NCBI GenBank assembly: GCA_019636345.1
Contig: JAHBXQ010000007.1
Location: forward strand, 62,001 to 126,000
Origin: Pirellulales bacterium
GTDB lineage: Bacteria; Planctomycetota; Planctomycetia; Pirellulales; Lacipirellulaceae
Direction: 5' to 3'
Length of the DNA: 64,000 nucleotides
The position numbers were made by a program, and so were the translations under genes. How positions within the stretch are numbered: the stretch's first letter is position 1; every line of letters begins with the position of its first letter. Under the pieces are notes generated by a model that did no database searches, had not been told where the DNA came from, and saw only the letters and a list, made by a program, of their open reading frames with translations. Below, in pieces: positions 8,911 to 19,323 of the stretch.

Positions 8911-10443
8911 CTACTCCCGCGGGAGCTGATCGACTCTTTGCATCGCCCGATACAGCCCGAAAGCCAGCAGCACGACGAGCACGCCTGTGGCGAGGGCGAG
9001 GAACAGGCCGCTGTCGAGCAGTCGTAGCAAGAGCGACTGCGGTTTCTCGGCAACCTCGGCCAGCGGGGCGATCGGGCCGAGCGTCGCCACGACCGGCTTC
9101 ACGTCCGCCGCCAGCAGCGCATCGATCGCCGCGGCGTCGTAGCGGGGCTGTTCGACCTCGGGGTTGCCGTACGCAAGTCGGTACGCCCCCTGCGGCTGGC
9201 CCAAGAAGATCGCCTCGTACGCGGGTCCGCGGGCCGTGACGCCCGTCAGGTTCAGCGGCGGGCTGTCGCGATTCTCGACAATTACGCGCAGCCGCTTGGA
9301 GCGCGTTTCAGGAAACTCGATGCGGACGTGCTGCCGGCGCAGGTCACGAAACTCCAGTCGGGAGAGAACTCCCTGAGCAATCGAGCGCCATGCAACGGCG
9401 CTCCCGGGGCGTTCGCTTTCGGCCTCGACGCGAACGGTGCGGCTAAAGTTGCGATCCGCAACGACCAGTTCCAGCGACGAGATCGGCTGCCGCTTCGTCG
9501 AGACCATGACGATGGAGCGCTGCTGGTCGTCGTTCAGTTCGTCGACTTGAAAGTCGACCGCGTAGTCGGCCAGCCGGGGGCCTTCGGCGCGTTGACGGAC
9601 GGTTTCGCGCCACAATTCAATCCGGTCGATGCGAAACGGGGTCCGGCGCACCAACACGCTTTCGGTCCGCTCCGCCTCGTCGCCGCTGCGAAGCTTGCGG
9701 GTGAGCTCCATCAGTTGCGATTGTTGCTCCTGCGTGACTTCCTTCACCACGATGCGAAACCGGCGATGCACGACTCCCTCGGGAAGCTCGGCCAGTCGCA
9801 ACGAGTCGTCGCGGGCGTCGATGAGTTGCGAGTAGTCGTAGAGCAGGCCGTTTTCGACCCGCGGGATCCACTCGGCGTCGTCGGCCGAAGAGTCGACCTC
9901 GATCCGCCGCTCGAAATCGACCAGCGGCGAGACGATCCGCAATCCGTGGGGCGCGGGGTCGCGCTCGTCGATCTCGAACGCGATCTCGGCGCCGCCGTCG
10001 TCGGTCAGAACGACGACGGGTTTCGGGGCGGGCCAGGAGCTGCGCTCGACCTTGTCGCGGGTGATTGTCGCCCGGCGGAGGACCATGGCGACCTCGGCGT
10101 CGTCGGAGTCGAGCACGCGGAGATCGGGCATGCCTTCGTTGAGTTCGGCGTAGGCCTCGTCTGGCAGATCGATCTGAATCAGTTCCTCCCGGTCGAGCGG
10201 CTGGGCGAACGCGATCGGTTGAGCAAAACGGAGCGGAATCGCCGCGGCTTGATGCGCAGCGGTGGCGGCGATCGCCGTCGCCCCGGCCAACAGGACCGAC
10301 GCGCCGCCGAACCGCACGGGGCGCAACGACGCACCGATTCGAGCCGACAGACTCGCCGCTCGGTGCGCGACGCGCGCAACGGGCGGCGAGCATTCGGACA
10401 GAACGATTGAGCGGAACACGGTCGCCTCCATAGTTCGTCTCAC
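8911..10443 (-). CDS. DUF3999-like exported/membrane-anchored protein
   Basis: A 510-residue protein. A hydrophobic segment near residues 46-68 ([21 protein letters not shown]) looks like a signal. A long beta-rich region follows ([22 protein letters not shown], and repeated strands with [12 protein letters not shown]). A C-terminal membrane helix ([21 protein letters not shown]) comes just before the end. This layout and the location right after a DUF2339 gene match DUF3999 proteins, whose role is unknown but likely at the cell envelope. The GTG at 10443 is well supported, since GGAGGA lies six bases before it inside the upstream gene, and the start overlaps the DUF2339 stop, implying translational coupling. 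Confidence 0.8.
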   Translation of the reverse strand: MRRTMEATVFRSIVLSECSPPVARVAHRAASLSARIGASLRPVRFGGASVLLAGATAIAATAAHQAAAIPLRFAQPIAFAQPLDREELIQIDLPDEAYAELNEGMPDLRVLDSDDAEVAMVLRRATITRDKVERSSWPAPKPVVVLTDDGGAEIAFEIDERDPAPHGLRIVSPLVDFERRIEVDSSADDAEWIPRVENGLLYDYSQLIDARDDSLRLAELPEGVVHRRFRIVVKEVTQEQQSQLMELTRKLRSGDEAERTESVLVRRTPFRIDRIELWRETVRQRAEGPRLADYAVDFQVDELNDDQQRSIVMVSTKRQPISSLELVVADRNFSRTVRVEAESERPGSAVAWRSIAQGVLSRLEFRDLRRQHVRIEFPETRSKRLRVIVENRDSPPLNLTGVTARGPAYEAIFLGQPQGAYRLAYGNPEVEQPRYDAAAIDALLAADVKPVVATLGPIAPLAEVAEKPQSLLLRLLDSGLFLALATGVLVVLLAFGLYRAMQRVDQLPRE

Positions 10444-13022
10444 GTTTCGTCCTCCGGCGAAGCTCCGCGCTTGGCCAGTTGGAACGTCTCACGGTACTTG
10501 AGATACACGAACGACCCGGCGATGAGCAACACGCCGAGCACCACGAACGCGACGATCCGGTAGAACTGGTCGAGCTGCGCGAGATCGACGAAAAACACCT
10601 TCCATGAAACGACCGCGAACAAACCCAAACCCAGGTAGCGCAGGCCGGCGACGTTGCGAGCGATCCCCCGGCCGATCAGCGCCAGGGCGAACAGCGACCA
10701 CAAGATCGACACGCCCCCCGGACGCAGGCCGTCCATGTAGCTGCGCAGGAACGTGTTGACTTCGAGCGTCAGATAAACGAACAGCATCGCCAGCCCCGCG
10801 CCTCCCAGGACTGTGCGGATCTTGGCGGCCGACCGGCGTCCGGCCAGCAGCGCGTACGCCCCGCCGAGATAGCCGACGATGGCCGCAAAGTCGATCGCGC
10901 GCATCGCCGCATCGCGGAACGAGTATTCGCCGTCGTACAGGAACCAAGTCGAAGTGCGCCACGACGGGAGATCGAACAGGGCTAGCTTGGCGACGAGCAG
11001 GCCGGCGATTGCCACAAGCGCCGACTGCAGGAACTTTGACTCCCACGCGAGCGCAGCCGTCAGGACGAGCCCTCCCAAAGCCGCCAACAGCACGGTCAGC
11101 ACCGGCAGCCGAGCCGGCGGGTAGAAAAACCCGACCGTCCGGTTGAGCTCCAGGAACAGATACCCTCCCAAGGCGACGGCCGCCGCGGCCAGCAGACCGC
11201 GACCAGCGGCGGTCGTCGGAACCCACGCGGGAACGTCGTTGGCCGCAGCGACGGGCGGGGCGCCCACGGCCTCCGTCGTCGTTGCGGACTCGGCCGTCGG
11301 GCGCGGCAGCATCCGATACGCCAGGCCGAAGCAGCCGACCGGGATCCCGAACGCGACGACTCGCTCCGCCAGCGCCCGGACGTAGTCTTGCCACGGCAGG
11401 TCGCGCAGCGCGACCCTGCCCGGAAGAAACTCGCGGGACAAATCGAGCAGCAGAAACCGGCCCAGCACCACGGCGAACAGCAGGTAACCAAGCTGCCGCA
11501 CGAACTGGCTCCCCAGCCGATCGGCGGCCCACAGGAAGACGACGGCCTGAATCGCCCAACTCGCGGTGATCCACTGCCGCGACAACGCCAGGGGCATCGC
11601 CACCGCCGAGAAAAACGCCGCTAGGCTGATGAACGAGATTAGCAGGTTGCGATCGACGAATTTGCGCCGCAGGAAATGCCAAGCGTGAGCGACGTAAAAC
11701 GCCGCCAGCGCCACCGCGAGCACGGCGACCCATCGGCGGCCGAACCGCTCGTCCACCAGCCCGCCGCCGAGGATGAAGAACGTTCCCGCGTTGGCGACCA
11801 GCGCCAGCAGGTCGAGCAAGTTGGCCGGCGCGTGCCGGACCAGCTTGTACAAGAACGTCATCGTCGAGAACAGGATGAAGAACCCGACGAGGAAGGGAAA
11901 GACGTCGCCAAAGGGCCGCGTGGTCGCGCCCTCCAGCGCCGCGATCGTCAGTCCGTAGGTCCCCAGAAAGCTGAGCAAGTTCACCAGCGGCCAGTTCTTC
12001 CAGTAACAGACCGCCAGCACGCCGATCCCCAAGACCAGCAGGTACCCGAGCAACACCGGCAGGTTCGGCGGCCCCGAGCCGAGCATAAGCGGCGTCAAAT
12101 ACCCGCCGATGATCCCCAGCACGGCGACCAACATCGAGTCGAACCGCACGGCGACCCCGCCGGCCAGCGCGGTGACCAGTCCCATCAATCCGAACGCGGG
12201 CCCTTGGCCGATCAGTTGGAACAGGTTCGCCGCGGCGTAGACGGTGAAGTACAGCGTCGCCAGCCCCGCGCCGAGCAGCCCCTGCCCCAACAAGTGATAG
12301 CGCCGCCCCAAGATGCGCGTCCCGGCAATCAGCATCGCGAAACCGGTCAGGGTCGACAGCGCCACGCGAGCCTGCGGGCCGAGCCAGCCGTGATCGATCG
12401 AGTACTTCAAAAAGAACCCCACGCCCACGACCAGCACCAGCACGCCGATCCGCAGCAGCCATTGGCTCGCCACCGCGAACTCCATCGACACCCCTTGGGG
12501 GCGATGCTCTTCGCCGACGACGATCCAGTTCCAAATCTTCTCGAGCGCCTCGCGCGCGGCGACCTCGAACCGGCTCAGCTCGCGCGGCGGGGGGAGCGGG
12601 CGCTTTGTCGCGCCAGGCTCTGCGGACGCGGCGAACGTCGACGCCGGGACCGGCCGCGGCGGAACCGCGGACGCCCGTTCGCCGGCAGCCGAAGCGAGCG
12701 TCGGCTCGGGCGGAGTCGGGCCGACGCCGCGGAGGGGTTCCTCGGCCTCGGCCGTCGCGCGGGGTTCATCGAAGGGGGCTCTTGTCGCGAGCCGAGGCGC
12801 CTCGGCGGCTGCTGCACGCCGCGCCCCTTCGTCGTCGGCTCGCTCGTCCGGAGCGACCCGCTCCAGCCGTTCCAACGCCCGTCGCAACTGCCCGGCCATC
12901 GCATCCTGACCGCGCTGCAGTTCCCGCAACCCGGCGAGCAGCTTGAGCGGGGCGATCACAATCGCACCGATCAGGCCGCCGATGACGGCCAGCAGGACGA
13001 GCAAGGAAAACAAATCGTCCAT
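10440..13022 (-). CDS. DUF2339 family large membrane protein
   Basis: About 860 residues. One N-terminal helix ([20 protein letters not shown]), then a long disordered Ala/Pro/Arg-rich stretch (about 60-175), then more than twenty membrane helices. The conserved opening of the domain ([20 protein letters not shown], then [20 protein letters not shown]) identifies DUF2339. Function is unknown; the steady pairing with DUF3999 in many bacteria suggests a shared envelope complex. The ATG at 13022 is chosen because GGGAGG lies seven bases before it. The frame is open upstream to 13100 but that part looks non-coding. The next gene, DUF3999, overlaps its stop codon. Confidence 0.88.
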   Translation of the reverse strand: MDDLFSLLVLLAVIGGLIGAIVIAPLKLLAGLRELQRGQDAMAGQLRRALERLERVAPDERADDEGARRAAAAEAPRLATRAPFDEPRATAEAEEPLRGVGPTPPEPTLASAAGERASAVPPRPVPASTFAASAEPGATKRPLPPPRELSRFEVAAREALEKIWNWIVVGEEHRPQGVSMEFAVASQWLLRIGVLVLVVGVGFFLKYSIDHGWLGPQARVALSTLTGFAMLIAGTRILGRRYHLLGQGLLGAGLATLYFTVYAAANLFQLIGQGPAFGLMGLVTALAGGVAVRFDSMLVAVLGIIGGYLTPLMLGSGPPNLPVLLGYLLVLGIGVLAVCYWKNWPLVNLLSFLGTYGLTIAALEGATTRPFGDVFPFLVGFFILFSTMTFLYKLVRHAPANLLDLLALVANAGTFFILGGGLVDERFGRRWVAVLAVALAAFYVAHAWHFLRRKFVDRNLLISFISLAAFFSAVAMPLALSRQWITASWAIQAVVFLWAADRLGSQFVRQLGYLLFAVVLGRFLLLDLSREFLPGRVALRDLPWQDYVRALAERVVAFGIPVGCFGLAYRMLPRPTAESATTTEAVGAPPVAAANDVPAWVPTTAAGRGLLAAAAVALGGYLFLELNRTVGFFYPPARLPVLTVLLAALGGLVLTAALAWESKFLQSALVAIAGLLVAKLALFDLPSWRTSTWFLYDGEYSFRDAAMRAIDFAAIVGYLGGAYALLAGRRSAAKIRTVLGGAGLAMLFVYLTLEVNTFLRSYMDGLRPGGVSILWSLFALALIGRGIARNVAGLRYLGLGLFAVVSWKVFFVDLAQLDQFYRIVAFVVLGVLLIAGSFVYLKYRETFQLAKRGASPEDET

Positions 13023-13363
13023 CGCGCGCCTCCCCCAGGCCCGGAGGCCAACTCGCTCCTGCCGACGCCCGAGAACGAGCGACTGCGAGATCAGGAGCAA
13101 GCTAGCTCAGGGGTGGATTATCCACCCTTGGCGATGCGGGGACAAGCAGGCCTGAGAGGAGGGTGCCGGAGAGCGACGACGAGCCCGCCAATTGGGAGGA
13201 GCAACGGCCTTGTCGATGCAGATCTTGTGGGTTGTTCCCACTCACCGGAGTTCGAAATCCCGAGTTCCTCGAATTATTCGAGTTCACAAAGTCTAGCCGC
13301 TACCCGACCTCGCGCGACGAATCGCGATTCAGAACGGGCATACGACACTGCCGCATTGCGAAC
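13023..13363. other. Intergenic region upstream of DUF2339
   Basis: The gap holds a small perfect hairpin (GGGTGGA TTA TCCACCC, 13111-13127) about 90 bases before the DUF2339 start. This could be the 3' hairpin of the upstream PEP-CTERM gene or a leader structure. No gene was recognised. Confidence 0.35.
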
Positions 13364-14113
13364 TCAACCCCGCGCAATGAACCGAGCGAACTTGCTTCGT
13401 GCGGAACGGCGGGAAAATGCCAGCGCCGCGATTGCACCAGCGAAGAGGAAGGACGAAGCCTCGGGAACGGCCGTGTAGGTATGAAAGTTGGTGAAGCTGA
13501 TCGTGCCGCTATCCCCAGGATTGCCGACACCGACGCCCGCTCCGTAAGCCTCGTCCGAGCGCCACGCAGTCGTCGAAATATAAGTCCCCACGAAACGCAT
13601 GGCGCCGCCGGGGACGAGGCCGATCGAGGCCATCGAAGTGCTGAAAGTGTGTGTTGAGGCTCCCGAGTTGCCTGTAGGACTCAGCCCCACGCTGTTGACG
13701 AATCCGTGCGATCCACCGGAGGTCAGCGACCACAAACCTCCGAACCCGGCGTCGAAGGCAATCGCGTAGTCGGCGGTCATCCCAGTCGCAAAATTAACCG
13801 TCGTACGCGTTCCGCCCGAATTGTTCGTGCCGCTAATAGCGTTTCTCAGCCCGTCGCCCGAGTCGGTGAACGAACTCGTACTACTGAATCCGCCGGCCGT
13901 CGTGTCCAGGTAAAGCACCAACGCATCGTTGAGGTTCCCGCCGCCCCGACTGAACGAGAAGTAGACGTTCACTCCGTCGTCGGTAATCACAAGCGAGCTG
14001 CCGCCGACCGTTCCCCCAAACCCGCTGTTGCCGTTGCCGGAGTACAACGTTCCGAAAGCGATCTGGCTACCCGCCAGGACGAGCGTACATGCGACCACGG
14101 ATGCACGAATCAT
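13364..14113 (-). CDS. PEP-CTERM sorting-signal protein of unknown function
   Basis: A 249-residue exported protein. Signal peptide: IRASVVACTLVLAGSQIAFG. The mature part is glycine-, serine- and threonine-rich beta structure (SLVITDDGVNVYFSFSRGGG; LVLYLDTTAGGFSST). The C-terminus has the tripartite sorting signal: VPEASSFLFAGAIAALAF, then RRSARSK. Proteins with this tail are normally processed by an exosortase and anchored or released at the cell surface; no exosortase gene is in the window. No catalytic motif is visible. The last residues run slightly beyond the usual short basic tail. Confidence 0.8.
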   Translation of the reverse strand: MIRASVVACTLVLAGSQIAFGTLYSGNGNSGFGGTVGGSSLVITDDGVNVYFSFSRGGGNLNDALVLYLDTTAGGFSSTSSFTDSGDGLRNAISGTNNSGGTRTTVNFATGMTADYAIAFDAGFGGLWSLTSGGSHGFVNSVGLSPTGNSGASTHTFSTSMASIGLVPGGAMRFVGTYISTTAWRSDEAYGAGVGVGNPGDSGTISFTNFHTYTAVPEASSFLFAGAIAALAFSRRSARSKFARFIARG

Positions 14114-14605
14114 AGGAGTGTTTCCTTGCAGTACTCAGCGCCATGCGACGTTCAGCGGTCTGTCGCGACTCGGTTCCCCTGAGGGGCGACCTCGTCATTC
14201 AGTTCGCAAGAACGCGTCGTTGGCAGTTGCGGGGAGGAGTCGAATGGCGGTTGCTTGCAGATCGAGATTGACGAACGCAGAAAAGTTGGCCCGTGCGAGC
14301 GGGCTGGATAAGTAAGGTCGCCAGTTGCAGATTTTGGTATCTGAATCGCAAAAAATCAACAAAAACAAGAGTATCTGGCCAGTTCCGAGCGGTATTCCCT
14401 CAGCCAAACGGCCCTCCCACACCAAGCTTGGTTGCTCGATTTCTGAGGGTCGACTCGGCGGGGCAACGAGCCCAAGTCGCATTGGTAGCGGAGTTTACGT
14501 CCTATGCCGACTGATGCGAGACAGCTGCGACACCGTGCAGGGAGCGAAGGTCTGACCAAATTCTGGCCAACAGCGCCCCGTTCCGCCCCTCACGCTTGTT
14601 GCCGA
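14114..14605. other. Intergenic region with an AT-rich patch
   Basis: This 492-base gap lies between the PEP-CTERM gene start and the end of the GH3 gene, both on the minus strand. An AT-rich tract at about 14325-14380 stands out in the GC-rich background and is a likely promoter region for the PEP-CTERM gene, but no good -35/-10 pair with correct spacing was found. The small open frames here do not look like proteins. Confidence 0.3.
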
Positions 14606-17023
14606 TCACTCGCCCTTCCCGCCAGGCACAAGTTGAATGTTCGCCGACAGCTCCACGCGCGAGTCCCCCCCGACTCCCAGGCGAAACTCGCCCGGTTCGA
14701 TGAGGAACTGTTCGTCCTCGTTGAAGAACCCCAGTTGCGGTCCGCTGAGGGCGAACTCGACGACTTGCGATTCGCCGGGCGCCAGCGTGAGCCGGCGGAA
14801 GTCCTTCAGCTCGCGCACCGGCCGCGCGATGCTGGCGGCGACGTCGCGCACGTAGAGCTGGACGACTTCGGTCCCGGGGCGATCGCCCACGTTCGTCACC
14901 CGCGCCCGGACCGCGAGCGTCTGCCCCGCGGCGATGCTCGGCCGCGACAGTTCGAGCCCGTCGTACGCGAATTCCGTATAGGACATCCCGTACCCGAACG
15001 GGAACAGCGGAAACGGATCGCTGTCGACGTAGTGCGAACGGTAGCGGGTGTCGTTGTCCAGGTCGGCCACGGCGGCGAGCGTCGGCGGACGGTATCCAGG
15101 CGCCGCCGGCCGTCCCGTCGCCAAGTGGTTGTAGTACAGCGGAACCTGCCCGACGGATTTCGGAAACGAGATCGGCAATTTGCCCGAGGGGCTCTCGGCC
15201 CCCAGCAGCACCTCGGCGATCGCCGCGCCCCCCATCGTCCCCGGGTGCCACGCGTAGAGCACCGCGTCGACGACGTCGCACTCGCGCCCGATCGCTAGCG
15301 GCCGCCCGGACAGCACAACCATAACGACCGGGGCGTCCGTCGCGGTCAGGGCCTCGATCAGTTCGCGCTGCGACCCCGGCAGATCGAGCGTCGTGCGACA
15401 ATGCGCCTCGCCGCTCAGGGCCGCCTCCTCGCCCACCAGAGCAATTACGACGTCGGCGGTGCGGGCCGCCTCGGCCGCTGCGGCGATCTCGGCGTCGCTG
15501 GGGCCGTATTTGCTCGCCGTGCAGGGAACATGGACGACTTCGACCCCCGGCCCCAACGAACTCTTCAGCGCGGCCAGCGGGGTGACGGAATCCTCCGCTC
15601 GGCCGTCGAGCGTCCAGGTCCCCAGTTGGTCGAGCGGCGCCTCGGCCAGCGGTCCGACGACCGCGACTCGCTTGAGCTTCGTGCCGTCGAGCGGCAAGGT
15701 GCGTCGCTCGTTCTTCAGCAGCACGAGACTTTCCAGGGCGGCCTGCTGGGCGATGCGACGATGCCGCTCGTTGAGCAGCGCCGGCTTGTCCGCGGCGGCG
15801 TACGGTTGCGTGAACAGTCCGAGCCGGACCTTGGCTCGCAAGATCCTCGCGACCGACTCGTTCAGGCGGTCTTCGTCAACGGCGCCGGAGGTCGTCAGCG
15901 TTTCTAAATGGTCGGCGAAGCAATCCGAACTCATCTCCATGTCGACCCCGGCCCGGACGGCCGCCTCGGCCGCCCCGCGGTCGTCGGCGGTGAAGCCGTG
16001 GACGGTCATTTCGGCAACCGACCCCCAGTCACTGACCACGAACCCGTGAAAGCCCCACTCGTGCTTGAGGACCCCGCGCAACAGGCGTTTATGGCCCGTG
16101 GCCGGGACGCCGTTGACGGTGTTGAAGGCGGACATCAGGGTCACGGCCCCGGCGTCGATGCAGGCCTGAAACGGCTGCAGGAACACGTTTCGCAACTCGC
16201 TGCGGGAGACCATCACGCTGTTGTAGTCCCGCCCCCCCTCGGCCAGTCCGTAGGCCACGAAGTGCTTCGGGCAGGCGGCGATGCCGTCGGCCAGGGTTCC
16301 GCCGTCGGGCTGCTGCAGCCCGCGCACCATGGCGGCGCCGAGCCGACTCGCGACCACGGGATCTTCGCCCAAGCCCTCGGCGATCCGACCCCACCGCGGG
16401 TCGCGGGCGACGTCGACCATCGGCGCGAAGGTCCAATGGATCCCCGCGCGGCGCGACTCGTGCGCAGCGACGGCGGCCGCTTGCTCGACCAGTTCCTCGT
16501 TCCAGGTCGCGGCTTGCCCCAGCGGGATTGGCGCCACGGTGCGAAACCCATGGATGACGTCGCGCCCCACGATCAGCGGCACGCCGAGTCGCGATTCCTC
16601 GACGGCGATCCGTTGGGCCTGACGAACTTGCTGTTCGTCGCCGGCGTAGAAGATCGACCCCAGTTCGCCCCGACGAATCTGGTCCCGAAAGTCCGGCGTC
16701 AGCGGCGGTCCGGGCGGGAACGCCTGTCGCATCTGGCCGATCTTCTCGACGAGGGTCATCTCGGCGATCAGCCGCTCGACGAACCCGTCGATTTCGGCGA
16801 CGGTCGCGTCAGCCGCCGGCGGCGCCGGCCGCTCTCCGCGCCGCGGCACAAGCCGTTCCGCCCGCGCCGGCGCGTTCGTCGTCACCGTCGAGGCGGGGCG
16901 CGCCGGTCCCGTGGGCGACTCGTCGGCAGGCGTTCGCGCGGCCGCGACGAGCAAGATCCCGAATACGGCGGTTCCCGACAGGGCGACGGGACCGATCCCG
17001 CCGGCACGAATGGTTCTCTTCAT
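14606..17023 (-). CDS. Glycoside hydrolase family 3 beta-glucosidase, exported
   Basis: About 805 residues. Residues 1-40 hold a signal peptide (GPVALSGTAVFGILLVAAA) followed by a Pro/Thr/Ala linker. The GH3 N-terminal barrel starts at VEKIGQMRQAF and carries the substrate-binding KHFVAYG and the catalytic nucleophile Asp332 in FVVSDWGSVAEM. The alpha/beta sandwich domain (LLKNERRTLPLDG; GEEAALSGE) and the C-terminal fibronectin-III-like domain (GTEVVQLYVRDV) follow, as in BglX. It should release glucose from the non-reducing ends of beta-glucans in the periplasm. The start ATG at 17023 overlaps the GH16 stop (ATGA), so the two are translationally coupled. The frame is open for a further 83 codons upstream, which are a shadow of the GH16 gene. 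Confidence 0.92.
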   Translation of the reverse strand: MKRTIRAGGIGPVALSGTAVFGILLVAAARTPADESPTGPARPASTVTTNAPARAERLVPRRGERPAPPAADATVAEIDGFVERLIAEMTLVEKIGQMRQAFPPGPPLTPDFRDQIRRGELGSIFYAGDEQQVRQAQRIAVEESRLGVPLIVGRDVIHGFRTVAPIPLGQAATWNEELVEQAAAVAAHESRRAGIHWTFAPMVDVARDPRWGRIAEGLGEDPVVASRLGAAMVRGLQQPDGGTLADGIAACPKHFVAYGLAEGGRDYNSVMVSRSELRNVFLQPFQACIDAGAVTLMSAFNTVNGVPATGHKRLLRGVLKHEWGFHGFVVSDWGSVAEMTVHGFTADDRGAAEAAVRAGVDMEMSSDCFADHLETLTTSGAVDEDRLNESVARILRAKVRLGLFTQPYAAADKPALLNERHRRIAQQAALESLVLLKNERRTLPLDGTKLKRVAVVGPLAEAPLDQLGTWTLDGRAEDSVTPLAALKSSLGPGVEVVHVPCTASKYGPSDAEIAAAAEAARTADVVIALVGEEAALSGEAHCRTTLDLPGSQRELIEALTATDAPVVMVVLSGRPLAIGRECDVVDAVLYAWHPGTMGGAAIAEVLLGAESPSGKLPISFPKSVGQVPLYYNHLATGRPAAPGYRPPTLAAVADLDNDTRYRSHYVDSDPFPLFPFGYGMSYTEFAYDGLELSRPSIAAGQTLAVRARVTNVGDRPGTEVVQLYVRDVAASIARPVRELKDFRRLTLAPGESQVVEFALSGPQLGFFNEDEQFLIEPGEFRLGVGGDSRVELSANIQLVPGGKGE

Positions 17024-18705
17024 GGTCCGGCCGCGCGGACCGTGTGCCGCGAAAGAAGCAGGCGTGTTTCGTAAATTCCGATTAAGGCGGCGATCGCCAA
17101 GACCGCGGTCGAGGGTTCGGCCACGACGGCGCTCGCCGCCGCGCCGACCGGCGCCGGTCCGCCAAATTGTCCGTGCCACAGGGCCAGATCGCCGCCGTCG
17201 GTGCGGCCGTCGAAATTGAAGTCGCCGACTGCCGGCGCCGTCGCGTCCGTCGAACCGTAGCCGCGCTGCCACTGCAGAAAGTCGGCCCCGTCGATCGTGC
17301 CGTCGCCGTTGGCGTCGGCGGGCATGGCCAAATCGAGATTCTCGAACCGCACCTCGTCAAAGTGAACGGCGCCGGAGCCGTTGTTGCGCTGGCGGAACAG
17401 CAACACGACTCGCGCTTCGACCGCTTCGTTTGGCGCCACGGTCGACAACGAGCGCGGAAGCCACACGTCCTGCGGCGAGGAGCCGTCGGCGACCGTCTGC
17501 ACCAGCTCGCTGATCATGTCGGCCGAGCCGTACTTCCCGCCGAACTTGCGATAGAACTCGATCTTGAGCAAGGCGTCGTTGTTGGTGCCGACGATGCTGT
17601 CGCCCGAGCGGATGAAGGCGTTCACGTCGGCCTCGACCCGATTGCCCGCGACCACGGTGATCCCTTGCGAGACGCCGGAGTAGTTCTCCTGGATGATGGA
17701 CTGGCCGAATAATTTCAGGGAGCCGCTTCCGTCGAGGTGCGCTTCGGCCGCAACTTGCACGTTGGGATTGGCGGCCAGCGTGTTGCCGAACGTGCTCCAA
17801 CCGGCCAGTCCTCCTCCCGCCTCGTCGAACCCAGGATTCCGAAAGACGACCGGCGGGGGATTCTCAGCCCGCTCATACACGCGGACATAGTCGACCAGCA
17901 TTTGCTGCGGCCAAACGCTCGAGCTGTTGGGCTGTGCGGTCCCCAGAAAATCGCCGCCGACCGCAACGTTGAGCACCGTTTCCATTTCCGCAGTCGTCGA
18001 ACTGAGGAATCCGCCGACGTCCTGATTGTGAAGCGTCAAGTAGTTCACGTCGTCGACGAAGAATCGCAGCTTGTCCGCGTCCCACTCCACGGCGTAGACG
18101 TGAAAGTCGTTGTGGTAGTTCGACAAGACCCCGTTCACGCTGGTCCGCTGCTGGCCCCACTTGTACTGGTGAGCGGCGACGCTGCCGCCGTAGTGGTACG
18201 CGCTGCTCGTGAGATGGGGCTCGGTGCCGCGATTTTCGAGGATGTCGATCTCGCCCTGCGTCGGCCAGCCATGCACGGTCGTATCGGGCAGCAGCCAAAT
18301 CGCGGGCCACGTGCCGCGGGTCCCCGGCAGTTTGGCTCGAATCTCCCAACGCCCGAACTGCTGCGTGATCTTGCTCTCAACCTTGCCGGAGGTATACGCC
18401 TTGCCTCCCAGCGGCGTGTTGTCGGCCGTCAGCACGAGATGGCCGTCGGCCACCGTAACGCGCGACGGGTGGTAGGCCTGCCGTTCGTTGTTGTAGGGGG
18501 TGAGCCAGAGGATCGGATCCCACTTCGTCGTATCGAGCGTCGTGCCGTCGAATTCGTCGCTCCAGGTCGGAACCCATCCGGGAGGCGCGGCCGGGGTTGA
18601 ACTAGTCCCCAGTCCGAGCGTCGTGAGCACGGCGAAGACAGTCCGCCAGCGGCGAAGATTCTTGCCGGGGCTGCAGCGCGGCGGTCGTGAACAGGGGAAA
18701 TGCAT
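17020..18705 (-). CDS. Glycoside hydrolase family 16 (laminarinase-like) with dockerin-like repeat and PEP-CTERM
   Basis: 561 residues. After an N-terminal signal segment, the GH16 domain (about 45-270) opens with WSDEFDGTTLDTTKW. The catalytic motif is EIDILE, with nucleophile Glu152 and acid/base Glu157, in the spacing typical of beta-1,3-glucanases and related enzymes. A second beta-rich module (about 285-440, NPGFDEAGGGLAGWSTFG) looks like a carbohydrate-binding domain. A dockerin-like pair follows (DGTIDGADFLQWQR, DGRTDGGDLALWHG), then a PEP-CTERM-like tail (AEPSTAVLAIAALIG). The exact glucan cannot be read from sequence; laminarin is most likely given the coupled GH3. No Shine-Dalgarno is visible at its ATG. 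Confidence 0.9.
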   Translation of the reverse strand: MHFPCSRPPRCSPGKNLRRWRTVFAVLTTLGLGTSSTPAAPPGWVPTWSDEFDGTTLDTTKWDPILWLTPYNNERQAYHPSRVTVADGHLVLTADNTPLGGKAYTSGKVESKITQQFGRWEIRAKLPGTRGTWPAIWLLPDTTVHGWPTQGEIDILENRGTEPHLTSSAYHYGGSVAAHQYKWGQQRTSVNGVLSNYHNDFHVYAVEWDADKLRFFVDDVNYLTLHNQDVGGFLSSTTAEMETVLNVAVGGDFLGTAQPNSSSVWPQQMLVDYVRVYERAENPPPVVFRNPGFDEAGGGLAGWSTFGNTLAANPNVQVAAEAHLDGSGSLKLFGQSIIQENYSGVSQGITVVAGNRVEADVNAFIRSGDSIVGTNNDALLKIEFYRKFGGKYGSADMISELVQTVADGSSPQDVWLPRSLSTVAPNEAVEARVVLLFRQRNNGSGAVHFDEVRFENLDLAMPADANGDGTIDGADFLQWQRGYGSTDATAPAVGDFNFDGRTDGGDLALWHGQFGGPAPVGAAASAVVAEPSTAVLAIAALIGIYETRLLLSRHTVRAAGP

Positions 18706-18774
18706 GGCGGCTGGCTCGGGAGGGGCGGCAAGTCAGGGGCGAGTCGCTGCGGCCGAGGGAACGCTGCCGATTGG

Positions 18775-19254
18775 TCAGCGCCCATTCGCGGCGGTCGTCG
18801 GCGAGTTCTTGGCGGTCAGTTCAATATTGATCGTGTTCGAGCCCCTCTCGACCGTGTATCGCAGCCCAGAGGTCCCTTCGACGGCATAGTGGCGCGGCGT
18901 GATAAATGCCCCCGGCATCGGGGGACCGCCGCCGGCCGGTGTTTCGCCAGGCTCGCGCGCGACGACCGTAACGACGTACTCGCCGACGGCGAGCCCGGAT
19001 TCGCGATTCGTCCGCAGCGTGTAGCTGCCGTCGCTCTGGATGGCGCCGGCGGCGCGTGGTCCCCCGGCGGTCGGCGCGAATCCGACCACGCCCCGTTCCA
19101 GCGGCTTGCCGTCGAGCGTAACGACTCCCGAGACCGAGGCCGGGAGCCCCCCGCAGCCGACGAAGGTCGTCAGCACCAGCGAGAACGCGGCCGATCGACG
19201 GCCCAGAGCGGTCAGAAGGCGCAAATTCACTCGACGAACGCCGACGTGTGGCAT
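18775..19254 (-). CDS. Small lipoprotein with transthyretin/carboxypeptidase-regulatory-like fold
   Basis: 159 residues. A signal segment ends in FVGCGG, a plausible lipobox with the lipidated cysteine near residue 34. The remainder is one beta-sandwich repeat, VSGVVTLDGKPLERGVVGF, SDGSYTLRT and GEYVVTVVA, of the carboxypeptidase-regulatory/transthyretin-like type very common in planctomycetes. Role unknown; it may bind or scaffold surface proteins. It lies 69 bases after the DUF1559 gene and 69 bases before the GH16 gene, all on the same strand, so the three are likely co-transcribed. The lipoprotein at 53750 occupies the same place in a second cassette. Confidence 0.8.
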   Translation of the reverse strand: MPHVGVRRVNLRLLTALGRRSAAFSLVLTTFVGCGGLPASVSGVVTLDGKPLERGVVGFAPTAGGPRAAGAIQSDGSYTLRTNRESGLAVGEYVVTVVAREPGETPAGGGPPMPGAFITPRHYAVEGTSGLRYTVERGSNTINIELTAKNSPTTAANGR

Positions 19255-19323
19255 GATGGGCAGGGTCCTTGTTCGCGATGAGAAGGCGACGCAGCGCGCC
19301 CGCTCGGCGGGTGGCGCTGCAGA

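Noticed and set aside
14195-14482. 95-codon minus-strand frame in the AT-rich gap
   Set aside because: It has no ribosome binding site, mixed composition and no family; it more likely covers a promoter region.
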